Of a stretch of 64,000 bases of DNA, positions 22,101-29,336 are shown one piece after another. How positions within the stretch are numbered: the stretch's first letter is position 1; each line of letters opens with the position of its first letter. The position numbers and the translations under genes were made by a program. This stretch comes from Topomyia yanbarensis (lineage: Eukaryota > Arthropoda > Insecta > Diptera > Culicidae): assembly GCF_030247195.1 (NCBI RefSeq), contig NC_080671.1:412124044-412188043 (forward strand). The letters are read 5' to 3'. Below the pieces are notes generated by a model, which was given only the letters and a program-made list of their open reading frames with translations, was not told the origin of the DNA and did not search any database.

Positions 22101-24215
22101 TATTGATCAGCTGTTCTTTAGAAAATTTGCGAAAATTTTATCAGTACCCAAGAACGCAGCAAGTGACATTCTGGTCCAACTGTGATTCGGAAAAATAACT
22201 AATAAAAAACACTATGTAACACTTTGCTTTGGTCAACGAAACTACAGCTTCGCATTACCAAAATATTTAAGAATATTTGAAATAGTTTTTTAAAACTATG
22301 TTACCGACATTCGCTTACGTGATTGATAGGAAATGGGAAGGTTTAACTGAAAGCGACAAATTTCCACAATGGATATTAGATTACAGCACTGATAATAGTA
22401 AAAAAACAGCTACAAATAGTATGTTTCAAAACTATTGATATTTTCTGATTGCTTTTAAAGGAAAAACAATAAAATTCTAATCTAGTGCCTAATTAAAAAA
22501 TCAATTATAAAAACTGATGTTTATAACTCTCTAAATATGCACTGTCAAACTTTTAATATTTCATATGACACATGCTAGATGTGTTAGCTCAAATCCGTTG
22601 TGTGCTCACATTAATGTAATCAAATAATTATGGTGCCGAATCACATCGAATATTTCCAAAAGGGTTTTGGCAATAGTACTTTATCGGGTACAACATAAAG
22701 AGATTCGTTTCGTCGATTCAAAGACAGCAATCGAACCAGAAATGTTGAAGATCATGAGCTGCAGGTTCAGTGTTGCTCAATCATCGTTTATCTGTCATGA
22801 CTCGGGGAAGGTTCAATCCAGCCTTTAGTGTACCATAATGCCGATCATCTCCTGTTCGTAAATTGTAATATGTTAACAGCACTTATTTTGACAATAGCAG
22901 TTTACGCCTTCCGCCCAGCAAGAGGAATTAGTCCTATGTTAGTCCAATGCGTTGGACGTTCATGTTACGCTGACGTAAGCAACTATTACCAGAATAGGGA
23001 CTGCTTACAAAATACGAAAAAGATTGACATCTTTACGCAGAAAAGGTATATAGGGAGCGCTACATACTTGAGGTGGATGTTTTGCATAGGAACTGTCAAA
23101 TTGGTAGAAAATTTTCAAAAGCTTATATAATTGCTTGCATTTTTTATGAAATTCACCATATCCGAATAAAAAACTGAAAGAAAAGCGAAAGAAAACTAAT
23201 TTTCTTCAAGATGGCATTAGGCAGTATATTTTTAAATGTTTCTTTCAGAACATGTATAAAACCACTTCGTGAAAAGTTGTGTAAAAGTGTAAAAATAAAA
23301 GTGAACTTATATTTGTTGCGCTTAGATGAGTTGTTTAAATATTCTCAAAGCTGGTTGTGAACTCTAACCTAAAAGTACAGTACACATTTTCAAAGATTTA
23401 TTTTAACCTCAGTTTATCTACTAAAACTATTACTATTTAGTACCAATTCGATTTTCTGCTCCTCCTAGTCCATTATTCACCATGATTGATGAGTATTTAA
23501 GGAAAAACTTGGAAAACTTATATCAAACCATTTACAGCGTAGATATGCAAAGCAAAAATCCGTATTTTCTGTTAACGCTATTAATCTGTAGATGTCGCAG
23601 TAGATTATTGAGTTTAGCAGCAAAATGCCAATAAAATTGACCGCCATTATGGCACGTAAAAGCCATCTATGAGCAAATAGCGGATTTAAGCTAATATCCC
23701 CAACGGTCACTGAAAGGGACTCTAATTCGTTATGCAGCTAGAGGCGTGCGCCGCGTCACGCCGGCGCTTACAAATAATAAGCGCCTGAAATCGGCGGCGT
23801 GGCGCACACCTCTATGTGCAGCATCTACTGAAATTATCATATTCAGAGATACTTTTTGGTACTTGTTCTGTTTCTTCTATGTGACTGAAAATCCGATTCA
23901 TGCCCTAATCACACCAAAAACCACGCCTGTACGAGCCCGTACGACACCAACTCGTTTGAACTTACAATAGATAATTTTAATCTCCGACCGTAAGCCCACT
24001 ACCTACCATGAGGAATGATCGATCTCCAACGTTCCGCCTAACCGTATTGGTAGCGAGTCCCGGGGTACATGAAGGCTCAGCTGTGGTATCGATACGGTGA
24101 ACACCCGCTCCCGTAGCTTTTCCCGCACGAACAATCGAAGGATTTTGAACGGGGCCTTAAACCATAGCGGGGCGGTCACGATTAGCACTTTCTTCAGTCT
24201 CGCTGGATAGCCGCC
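6700..24215 (-). CDS. Ptpmeg2: Ptpmeg2/PTPN9-type tyrosine phosphatase, 3' part of gene
   Basis: Cytosolic non-receptor tyrosine phosphatase with an N-terminal Sec14/CRAL-TRIO lipid-binding domain and a C-terminal catalytic domain. In vertebrates and flies this family acts on vesicle and receptor-signalling substrates and binds phosphoinositides through Sec14. Four exons in transcription order, 24215-24007, 12594-12049, 7593-7203 and 7134-6700, join with consistent phase (0, 2, 1, 0) into 526 residues plus TAG. Introns are 11,412, 4,455 and 68 bp, all GT-AG. Residues 1-70 are the C-terminal Sec14 domain, about 71-235 a low-complexity linker, and about 235-515 the PTP domain. It has the KNRYTDV loop, the WPD loop (Asp399), the HCSAGIGRTG signature (Cys444) and the Q-loop. 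No break is seen in the catalytic domain. The exons for the start and N-terminal Sec14 residues are not identified, so the CDS is 5' incomplete here. Confidence 0.93.
7203..7593 (-). CDS. Ptpmeg2: Ptpmeg2 exon: N-terminal half of PTP domain
   Basis: The acceptor is TTCCCCAG|ACTAAGAAAT, entering at the third base of a codon. The donor is ACTAAG|GTAACG. It encodes LRNNLAKNRYTDVLC (phosphotyrosine-recognition loop), then DYINANFVDGYKQKNAYI, the TQGPL motif, and DFWRMVWEQHCLVIVMTTR with the E-loop KCGQYW. These are conserved PTP motifs in the expected order, and the KQKNAYI segment is particularly PTPN9-like. Plus-strand frames across this exon are antisense shadows. Confidence 0.95.
8731..8905 (+). 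repeat. Dispersed repeat, copy 1
   Basis: This stretch matches the reverse complement of about 46870-47050 at roughly three positions in four. Shared blocks include ATTTCTTTGGA, TAGTGTTTATTTGACCAACT and CGTGGGGAATACG.ATGGTC. There is no coding capacity, and I could not define the ends well enough to class it. Confidence 0.7.
9480..9690 (+). repeat. SINE/LINE 3'-region repeat, copy 1
   Basis: Contains CCTACTAACAAAAACTCC, TTCCCGTGAC, CACTAACATTCCTTTCC and GTAAGGACGTGGCCGG in order. The same ordered blocks occur at 20190-20370 (+), and on the minus strand at 17173-17400 and 54520-54850. No tRNA-like head is visible, so this is a truncated or headless copy. Confidence 0.65.
9890..10640 (-). pseudogene. 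Eroded ORF1 copy of half-LINE family
   Basis: Read on the minus strand, residues around 10230-10400 (GPSYLTFESRS...TLCTYLGQTPSGQFCNQT) align with PSYLTIKLRTHG...TLCTHEGQTPTCKYCNQT of the 13976-15200 copy, including part of the zinc-knuckle region, where the first Cys is lost. Frameshifts and stops are frequent. Ends are approximate. This is the oldest of the three copies. Confidence 0.7.
12049..12594 (-). CDS. Ptpmeg2: Ptpmeg2 exon: Sec14-PTP linker
   Basis: The acceptor is GATTGCAG|GTTACTTC, completing the Trp codon begun in the previous exon. The donor is CATGCTAA|GTGAGTAT. It encodes LLHCYKSMTNREDE, a Gln-rich patch (QQQQ), a Gly/Thr-rich stretch, alanines and a histidine cluster (HHHHVHHSHHHH). 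A conserved segment, SSGFSDDDSLAGAEGDP, follows, then KTIEQIVQMVRERGKQGL and REYAEIKARAPDGTF leading into the PTP fold. The linker is low-complexity and probably disordered; the last ~45 residues are the family-conserved entry to the catalytic domain. The ATG at 12572 is internal and not needed as a start, because the frame is open through the acceptor. Confidence 0.93.
13976..15200 (-). mobile_element. ORF1-only LINE-like element with poly(A) and 10-bp TSD
   Basis: On the minus strand a 1,225-bp element starts at 15200 and ends in an A-run (T-run 13976-13984). The 10-mer CAAATACTAA lies directly outside both ends (13966-13975 and 15201-15210), a target duplication that fixes the boundaries. 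It encodes one ORF1-type protein in pieces. The N-terminal part is at 15120-14833. An RRM-like segment, VRLYNLSPRTPPEP, follows, then a 212-residue frame (14722-14084) with GVFVVRMRVERP and the CCHC knuckle CKYCNQTAHHGQPC. It ends in a basic C-terminus rich in Lys/Arg. Only about 100 bp of 3' UTR follow the stop; there is no endonuclease or RT. It must have been mobilised in trans by another LINE. Confidence 0.88.
15565..16110 (-). other. Unidentified GC-richer block with overlapping frames
   Basis: Open frames of 60-83 codons overlap on both strands. On the minus strand, pieces such as EIDDKIATRILTCIKENTNTP and a Cys/His-containing stretch, QCSEYNRCGLVEGYCHSAK, could derive from a gag-like or ORF1-like protein with frameshifts. 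I do not recognise the family, and no ends, TIRs or duplications are visible. Confidence 0.3.
16400..16815. repeat. GTAC/ACGT-rich repeat, open on both strands
   Basis: About 400 bp rich in CGTGTACG, GTACACG and GAACGAT-like words. Inverted words near its two ends (AGCGAACGATGTACAA near 16473 and TGTACGATGTTCAT near 16752) give frames of 132 and 138 codons on opposite strands. The words are repeats in both directions, which favours a repeat over a gene. No family is recognised. Confidence 0.4.
17173..17648 (-). mobile_element. tRNA-derived SINE with perfect 25-bp TSD
   Basis: The 476-bp insert is flanked by identical 25-bp direct repeats (17148-17172 and 17649-17673, beginning GATTCAGAGTCC). 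On the minus strand it starts GGCGCCGGTGTTTGAGTGG (A-box-like) and has GGTTCAATTCC at 17583-17593, close to the Pol III B-box consensus GGTTCGANTCC. A body follows, and the 3' part ends in CACAAGCTCAA. Its last ~200 bp match the headless repeats at 9480, 20190 and 54520. The layout (tRNA head, body, LINE-like tail) resembles Feilai-type mosquito SINEs; the family name is an inference. It is not a functional tRNA: the cloverleaf is not maintained and it is embedded in the SINE. Confidence 0.88.
18250..19720 (-). pseudogene. Eroded LINE reverse transcriptase
   Basis: The minus-strand translation between about 19130 and 18930 gives SVTYTVNAVRGI, then LLSFLDVKKAYDSV (RT motif A with the catalytic Asp), then after a frameshift RILADLQIPRNLFSWLYEYL. 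Upstream pieces around 19200-19300 (NANRSIAMLNVEIELINI, ELSF) fit the RT fingers region, and around 19390-19584 the linker. Many stops and frameshifts are present. It is probably the ORF2 part of the element whose ORF1 lies at 20560-21740 on the same strand. Confidence 0.75.
19811..20413 (+). mobile_element. Retroposon insertion with perfect 24-bp TSD
   Basis: Identical 24-bp repeats starting CTACGACGCGTGTTGAGCG lie at 19787-19810 and 20414-20437. The 603-bp insert ends in a short (CTATG)n microsatellite, TATGCTATGCTATG, typical of a LINE/SINE 3' end, and includes the shared tail blocks CCTACTAACAAAT and CAACTAACATTCC (20190-20370). Its 5' part has no tRNA head, so it may be a 5'-truncated partner LINE. 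It interrupts the older minus-strand LINE. Confidence 0.8.
20560..21740 (-). pseudogene. Eroded LINE ORF1 (zinc-knuckle protein)
   Basis: The minus-strand frame 21457-21113 contains CCRNCNKNHETANREGPQ, a degenerate Cys/His knuckle of ORF1 type, followed by RRKDIVKKMAEQLMSF. Upstream in other frames (21470-21700) are EYIKKMGRNKEFVDTTNLNV and TVQGRVVS pieces typical of the region before the knuckles. It is frameshifted and inactive. Together with 18250-19720 it forms one LINE split by the 603-bp insertion. Confidence 0.7.
21901..21984. mobile_element. Short hairpin MITE
   Basis: Inverted arms: left TACTGCCGCTATAAGCA followed by TTGCTGTCCCATGTG; right, complemented, TACACTGCCGCTCTAAGCA followed by AAATTGTCCCATGTG. 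Total length is about 84 bp with a short loop. The arms start with TA, as in Tc1/mariner-derived MITEs. The similar architecture (TA.CTGCC...TGTCC) at 61670-61754 suggests related families. Confidence 0.75.
23733..23820. repeat. GC-rich hairpin element
   Basis: An 88-bp palindrome with arms TGCAGCTAGAGGCGTGCGCC and, complemented, TGCACATAGAGGTGTGCGCC, then CGC-rich stretches meeting around CAAATAATAA. It is much richer in G+C than the surrounding intron. It lies 190 bp from the 5' end of the large Ptpmeg2 intron (minus strand), so it would be transcribed as a stable stem. It could be a MITE; no clear duplication is seen. Confidence 0.65.
24007..24215 (-). CDS. Ptpmeg2: Ptpmeg2 exon: C-terminal Sec14 (CRAL-TRIO) segment
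   Basis: The acceptor is TCCTCTTTCAG|GGCGGCTATC (phase 0) and the donor TCATG|GTAGGT. It encodes 69 residues plus two bases of a Trp codon: GGYPARLKKVLIVTAPLW, FKILRLFVREKLRERV, then the HVPR and LGG motifs and EIDHSSW. Human PTPN9 has the matching FPARLKKVLIV and LPENLGG segments. This is the last third of the lipid-binding fold; the preceding exons should end in phase 0. Extending the frame past the acceptor to the ATG at 24320 would add intron sequence and is not supported. Confidence 0.92.
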
Positions 24216-26790
24216 CTGAAAGAGGAAGGATAGAAAAAAAGAGACATTATTTAGTGAACGAACAAGAAAGGTAACACAACATGGATTGAAGGAAGAAAAA
24301 ATATTAACCGGGGTAAACATTTCCAGTGAAATTGCTCCATCTCTTCCGATATGAATTATTCAACGACGCTGAACTATCACTCACATTAAATACGCACACA
24401 CAGGCGACATGATATTGTTCAACTGCTGTACCGGCTGTCAGTCAGTTGAAGGATACTTTTTCCAGTTCTAAGTAAATCGATGGACGCTGTTGTGTCGTTA
24501 GTCGATGCCGACAGGACAACAAGTGAAATGGGTTGCTTGTATATGTGGCAAGGTTATGTTCACGTGGGTAGAAAGTAAATATTGATTTCTTCCGGTTGTA
24601 GGTCGCTAACGACACTTGCGTGATGTGGAATTGACATGAAGGATACTAAATACGTGCATTTGGCATTTGTTGTTTCATATTTGCTGTGGATGTGCGGAAA
24701 ATATCGGAAGTATTGGTTCCGATACGAATGTGAATTTATATGTTCCAATATTTCATAGTTCCTGGATAGTGTTTGGAAACAAAATTTAAGTTATGTTATA
24801 AATCTAGTCTTTTTGTAAGAATAATTGGTCGGTGTTAAGTCAGATCGGACTGAGTGGCATTGGTAGCCGGTAGCTTAACGGAGCCGTGGATCTTTGATAT
24901 ATTTACAATATGTAAAATACATAAATAAAAACAAATCTTTATTACTCGTTGGATCTCGTGCACATGTAACTTTCTATTGCGCTCGGAGATCTTCTGCGTC
25001 ATAGCGGGTCCTTCCGTTCTCTCGTGTTTTTCATGTCAAGCTTTCTTGGTGCCCGCCATCAGATGTTCTTCCGTGCTTCTTGTACTTACGGGTGACCACT
25101 GTAAACCCGTCGTCATTGTTATTAACTTCCTCGCCGATGTCGCTTTCAGCTGATTTTGGGTGCATTTTTCTTTTGTGGTAGTCATTATGGCCTGGACAGC
25201 TGCCACAAATTTGGCCACCGTTTGTGGTTCAGGTATTGGTATTGAAAATTTTGTTTTGGACTGCTTTTCCGTTGTCCATAGCGCGCTGTCTGACTAAAAT
25301 TCTTGCACGTTTAATAATAGCTCCGTGAGTTTTGAGTTTCATGGTCTAGTAGGAGGGATTAGGTCTTTGACCCGTATCCTCACCACAAGAACTCCGTCAG
25401 GAATACCCGGAATGAAGTTTCTCCAAGTATCAGATGTAACTGATTCGACTTCTCAGGATGAGTATGCGATGATAGATCATGCAACCTTACCTCTATATAG
25501 TCATTTTCTATATACACAAGAATCTTAATTCCAACGTTTTCACTTTCAATCCGGTGTGTTAAGTTGCTCTGCAAAACAAATCGTTCGATTTGCGCTAACG
25601 TGTTGAACGATAGAAGATGATGATACTAAACGTAGGCGACTTCCGTAAGCCTACATGGCATTTTTACCTTCAGAATCTTCTCGACGAAAAATCGGTCACT
25701 TTGAACAAAATTTAAAGTTAAAGACCGCGGTGTTAGGTCGGAGAAGAGATTTTTCGTCAACTTTACATATGTTAGAAAGAATGAATAGAATGTCTCCTTT
25801 GTTTTTGAGACAATGCACACTAAATCGAAAGGTTACTAGTTTCCGTTCACTTGGCCTGGATTCTAGATCTGACTCAGGCAGAAGTAGAAAGTAGACTCCA
25901 AATAAGTCTTATGCACGGTCGTATTACAGTATTTCATATTGTGGCAGAACACTTGATATGTGGCTGCCTGTTTTGGCTTATGTTGCTAACTGTGGAGATT
26001 GGAATCAATTAGTTGCACATCCTTTTTAATCTGGGTTTTCTCGTTTATCAGCTATCCAGTGAATTCTCAGCGCAAATCGTTGCTCTCGTGTACAGTGTTA
26101 GCTCTCAGTGAACTTAGATAACGCACGACTGCTTCGCGCACGTTGGTTGCATCTGATCTTCGGACTCAGCTGAAAACTTCTGTCTGCTCCGTTCGCCAGC
26201 CAAATATAAAAAACAGCTACTGTATCGGCGTTTGTGTAGCGTAGGTAAAAACTTATCAACAAATCGAATGAAGTTAAGAATCGCTTACAGCAAACCGAAT
26301 AAAGTAGTGGATCACATTACTCGAAACCATTCCGTTCTAGATAAGATTGTGTCATAACGATAAAAAGCAATCTTCAGAGGTAATTCCAAGAGTTTTGCTA
26401 CGACGAAATTGAAGTTTGTAAATATTTCCATAGTACTGAACGTACTGCACGAACGCATCCGGTTGCTTGCTTATAGTAAAGTCCACAAAGTCGATGAATT
26501 GCTGATTTCAAGACACATAGGAATGCTTAAAATTGGCAATGATATGAGTATTTCAGTCTTGCGGGTACCCGTCAGCCTCTTATAGGGTAATAGATACACA
26601 AGAACATCTTCTCAATACATATAAGGACGGATTCGACAATATTTACAATCAACCGCTACTATAAGAACCATCCGGAAGTCGCGTAAATGTCTTCCTGAAT
26701 AAGCAGCCGCTAGTGCTTAAAGACGATTTAGCTTGATTTTCAAAGCTTATTTATAGCATCAACGATTTGCCAACGCATATTTATCTGTAA
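24216..26790. other. Upstream intron/flank next to Sec14 exon
   Basis: On the minus strand this lies 5' of the Sec14 exon. Apart from the ORF1-only element copy at 24862-25900 nothing coding is recognised. Near 26397-26590 a degenerate stretch ending CTTGCGGGTACCCGTCAGCC resembles part of one arm of the TTAA foldback family, but it is too eroded to bound. Confidence 0.5.
24862..25900 (-). mobile_element. ORF1-only LINE-like element, second copy
   Basis: Collinear with 13976-15200. It starts at the same 5' block (CAGAAGTAGAAAGTAGACT) and runs through the same ORF1 in broken frames (IKILVYIEN, then TVAKFVAAVQAIMTTTK read near 25200). It reaches the same 3' UTR (ATCCACGGCTCCGTTAAGC) with no ORF2 between. 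The final ~30 bp and the poly(A) seen in the first copy are not recognisable and no target duplication was found. It has many frameshifts and is older than the 14-kb copy. Confidence 0.8.
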
Positions 26791-27515
26791 ATGCTAGTTC
26801 ATACAGATCATATGCACTACGGAAGTAACCTAGGACGAAACCCTCGATGTTTTTGGCGATTTATAAATTCTAAAAGAAAAAGCTCATCGTCTAATGAAAT
26901 GTCTTTTTTGATAATATGGCCGCCACGTCAGTTTCAGAGTCATGTGAGCTGTTTGCAAGGTATTTCGCTGAAGCATTTTCGAGCGGGTTTACTTCTAGAG
27001 AAAAGACGGAAGATGCTGCTTTCAACGTTCCAACCAGTATAATTAATTTGAGTGCTTTTGTAGTTACACTAAAATTGGTTGAAAATGCGTCAAAGAAACT
27101 GAATGCCCTTTCGCTTCTGGACTTGACAGCCAGCCGGCAGTTGTTTTACTTCGATGTATTACAGTTTTGGCAGGACCGAAATTCCCTCGCCTATGAAAGC
27201 GACCATACATGTGCCCCATTTTCAAGGATGGTGATCGACGGATGGTTGCTTATTATCCTGGAATCACCCGTCTTTCGGTTTTCACGAAACTTTTTGAAAT
27301 TATTGTGAGTGGTGTTGTGGTAGACTGTACAAACAATTACATCTCATTCGATCAACATGGATTTATGCCATGGGAGATCGGCCACGCAAAATATGTTCAG
27401 TTTCAGTTCAGTCTGTAATGTTCAAAAGATAGTCCCATTTGAGAATGGTTTGAAATATATCTCCGACGGGCTCTTCCCAATCTGTACATTTAGACTTTAG
27501 TCCGATAGAAACAAA
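26791..27515 (+). pseudogene. Jockey-like LINE RT fragment
   Basis: The plus-strand pieces read NPRCFWRFINSKRKSSSSNEM (N-terminal linker), SESCELFARYFAEAFSS, then, in another frame from 27209, FKDGDRRMVAYYPGITRLSV and KLFEIIVSGVVVD...ISFDQHGFMP. This is the RT fingers region of Jockey/CR1-like elements (usual form PIFK.GDR..V.NYRGI). It stops shortly after, goes into a non-coding 3' segment and ends in CAATAAATAAAAAAAACC near 27530, suggesting an internally deleted copy. Several frameshifts. Confidence 0.75.
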
Positions 27516-27544
27516 ACAATAAATAAAAAAAACCTAATGAAGTT

Positions 27545-28428
27545 AAAACGGGACTTACTTAATGGTAGGCCACCGGCTCAACAACGTCCTCATAAATACC
27601 ATGAAATAGGATCTAAGTGTAGGTATTGGTACAGGATTCGCAAGCCGAAGACGATGAGATCTTGAAGCCATATTTTAATTTAATAATTTTGGAAAACGGA
27701 AAATTTTGTTTGAGTTTTATAATATTTGAATTGCATGTTAATTAAAAGAGCAGAAGTGAACTTATAGAAGATTCTTTCATTGAACAAGTGATGTATTTCA
27801 ACAAGCAAAATTTCCCTTGTTTAGTTGTTCAATAAACAATGAAAATATATGATTTTACTATTCTATATTTCGTCAAAGGAGTAAAATTTGGGTGAAAACC
27901 AATTAGTTCTGTCACTATGTTGGTATCGGATTCTGATGAGACGAATTCGAAGCATAACTTCCATAACTAATTTATATGATTTTAATTTTTTTGCATGATG
28001 AGCTTGGGATATCTCTAAAAAGACCAACAAAATTTGGAAAATACAAGGAATTTTATTTTCAGAAACGATTAGATACATTGTTAAAATACTTAATTTAACA
28101 TGATTGTTGATATTCCATAAAAAATATAAAAACAATGAGTGTTTCACAACCGCGCCTGACATCATTTTGCGACATGTTTGCCAACTTTTTCTAGTCAAGT
28201 ACTTCATCAAAATTTTATAAATGATAAAACACAGAGCCGATACAACGCTAAATACAGATTATTAGACTCTAACATTTCAATCGATTCGCTTAATAAATGA
28301 TATTAAAAGGTATTTTCTCCCCATTTTTCACAGCATTCTGAAGAAATATTGCAATAGGTGTTACCGGTTCTGTTAAAAAAACTTTTTTTGAATAGATTTA
28401 ACGTAGAAATCGCTAGGCAAATAAACAC
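27545..28428. other. No feature recognised
   Basis: AT-rich sequence. A minus-strand frame of 115 codons (28210-27863) has no recognisable motif and a composition like the flanks. Confidence 0.4.
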
Positions 28429-28432
28429 TTAA

Positions 28433-29332
28433 CCGTTGTGTATCCGACGCGGTACCCGGGTACCTTTTTAGGTTTCAATTAATAAAATTCCCATGTTTTA
28501 TCCATAGCTGGAAATCGAAACTTTGCGACATCTTAGAACTTCACTAAGTCAAGCTTTTGGGTTAATAATATTGTTGATATAGTAAGGGAGGGAGTTAGGA
28601 GGGGCTCCTGAATTTTTTTACTACGTAACAGGCCGACGTGGTATAACTGAAATACCAATAACTAAGGTAATTTCCAACCGATTTTGATGCTTTTGGGTGT
28701 TTTGGATTCAGGAACTCATCCGCTTTTGGACTTGGTAAAAATGAATCGGGTTACTTCATTCAGTTTCCGGGAATCCGGATTTCCGGAAGCAGGTTCCAGT
28801 ACTGGGATACTATTTGTGACCTTCAATGGAATACTGGCAATATGGGTATCAAAATTCTTGGAATTGTATCAGTAGGCTGTATCTCGTGGTTTTGGAACCA
28901 TTTGGTGATTTGACCCCGGAACGGACATTCCGGAGCAGGTTCCCGTGGGGCCGTGAGTGGCCATTCCATTCCAATTCCATTTTTTAAATTGCCGTAGGGT
29001 CCCGTAACAATAAATAACAGACTTCCGAGACAATTTGAAGAGTTTTGATACTAATATTGCTAGGACATTATTAAAATTTACAAATCATACCCTAGTTCTG
29101 GAACATTACCCCGGAAAATCCGGATTACCAAGAACCAGATCCATTGATCCGGTTCAACTTTACAGAACATAGTAACACAGAATCAAAAAGTGGACGAGTT
29201 TCTGAATCCAAAACATCTAAAAGTGTCCCAATCGGTTAAAGGAAGCCATAGTTATGAGCATTTCAAATTGTGGGTACCCGGGTACCCACGTTGGCCTGTT
29301 AAAGGTGTTTTTTTTTGTTGGGCACATAACTG
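28433..29332. mobile_element. TTAA-flanked foldback element, copy B (900 bp)
   Basis: Flanked by TTAA at 28429-28432 and 29333-29336. It is the reverse complement of copy A (555-1443) along its full length. Ends are CCGTTGTGTATCCGAC and, complemented, CAGTTATGTGCCCAAC. Internal blocks GGTACCCGGGTACC, AACAGGCCGACGTGG and GATTCAGGAACTCATCCGC are all present in the expected order. Intact TTAA on both sides and conserved ends define the element independently of copy A. It has no coding capacity. Confidence 0.9.
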
Positions 29333-29336
29333 TTAA

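Larger units (their letters stand above)
12595..24006. other. Ptpmeg2 intron, 11.4 kb, TE-rich
   Basis: Bounded by donor TCATG|GTAGGT at 24006 and acceptor GATTGCAG at 12595 on the minus strand. It carries a complete ORF1-only element (13976-15200), a SINE (17173-17648), an eroded LINE (18250-21740) with a later insertion, and hairpin MITEs (21901-21984, 23733-23820). The stretches 12600-13965 and 22000-23730 show no recognisable feature. Confidence 0.8.

Noticed and set aside
24216..24320. Starting the Sec14 exon at the ATG at 24320
   Set aside because: A polypyrimidine tract and CAG acceptor lie at 24216-24230, and the residues upstream of GGYPARL do not resemble the family.
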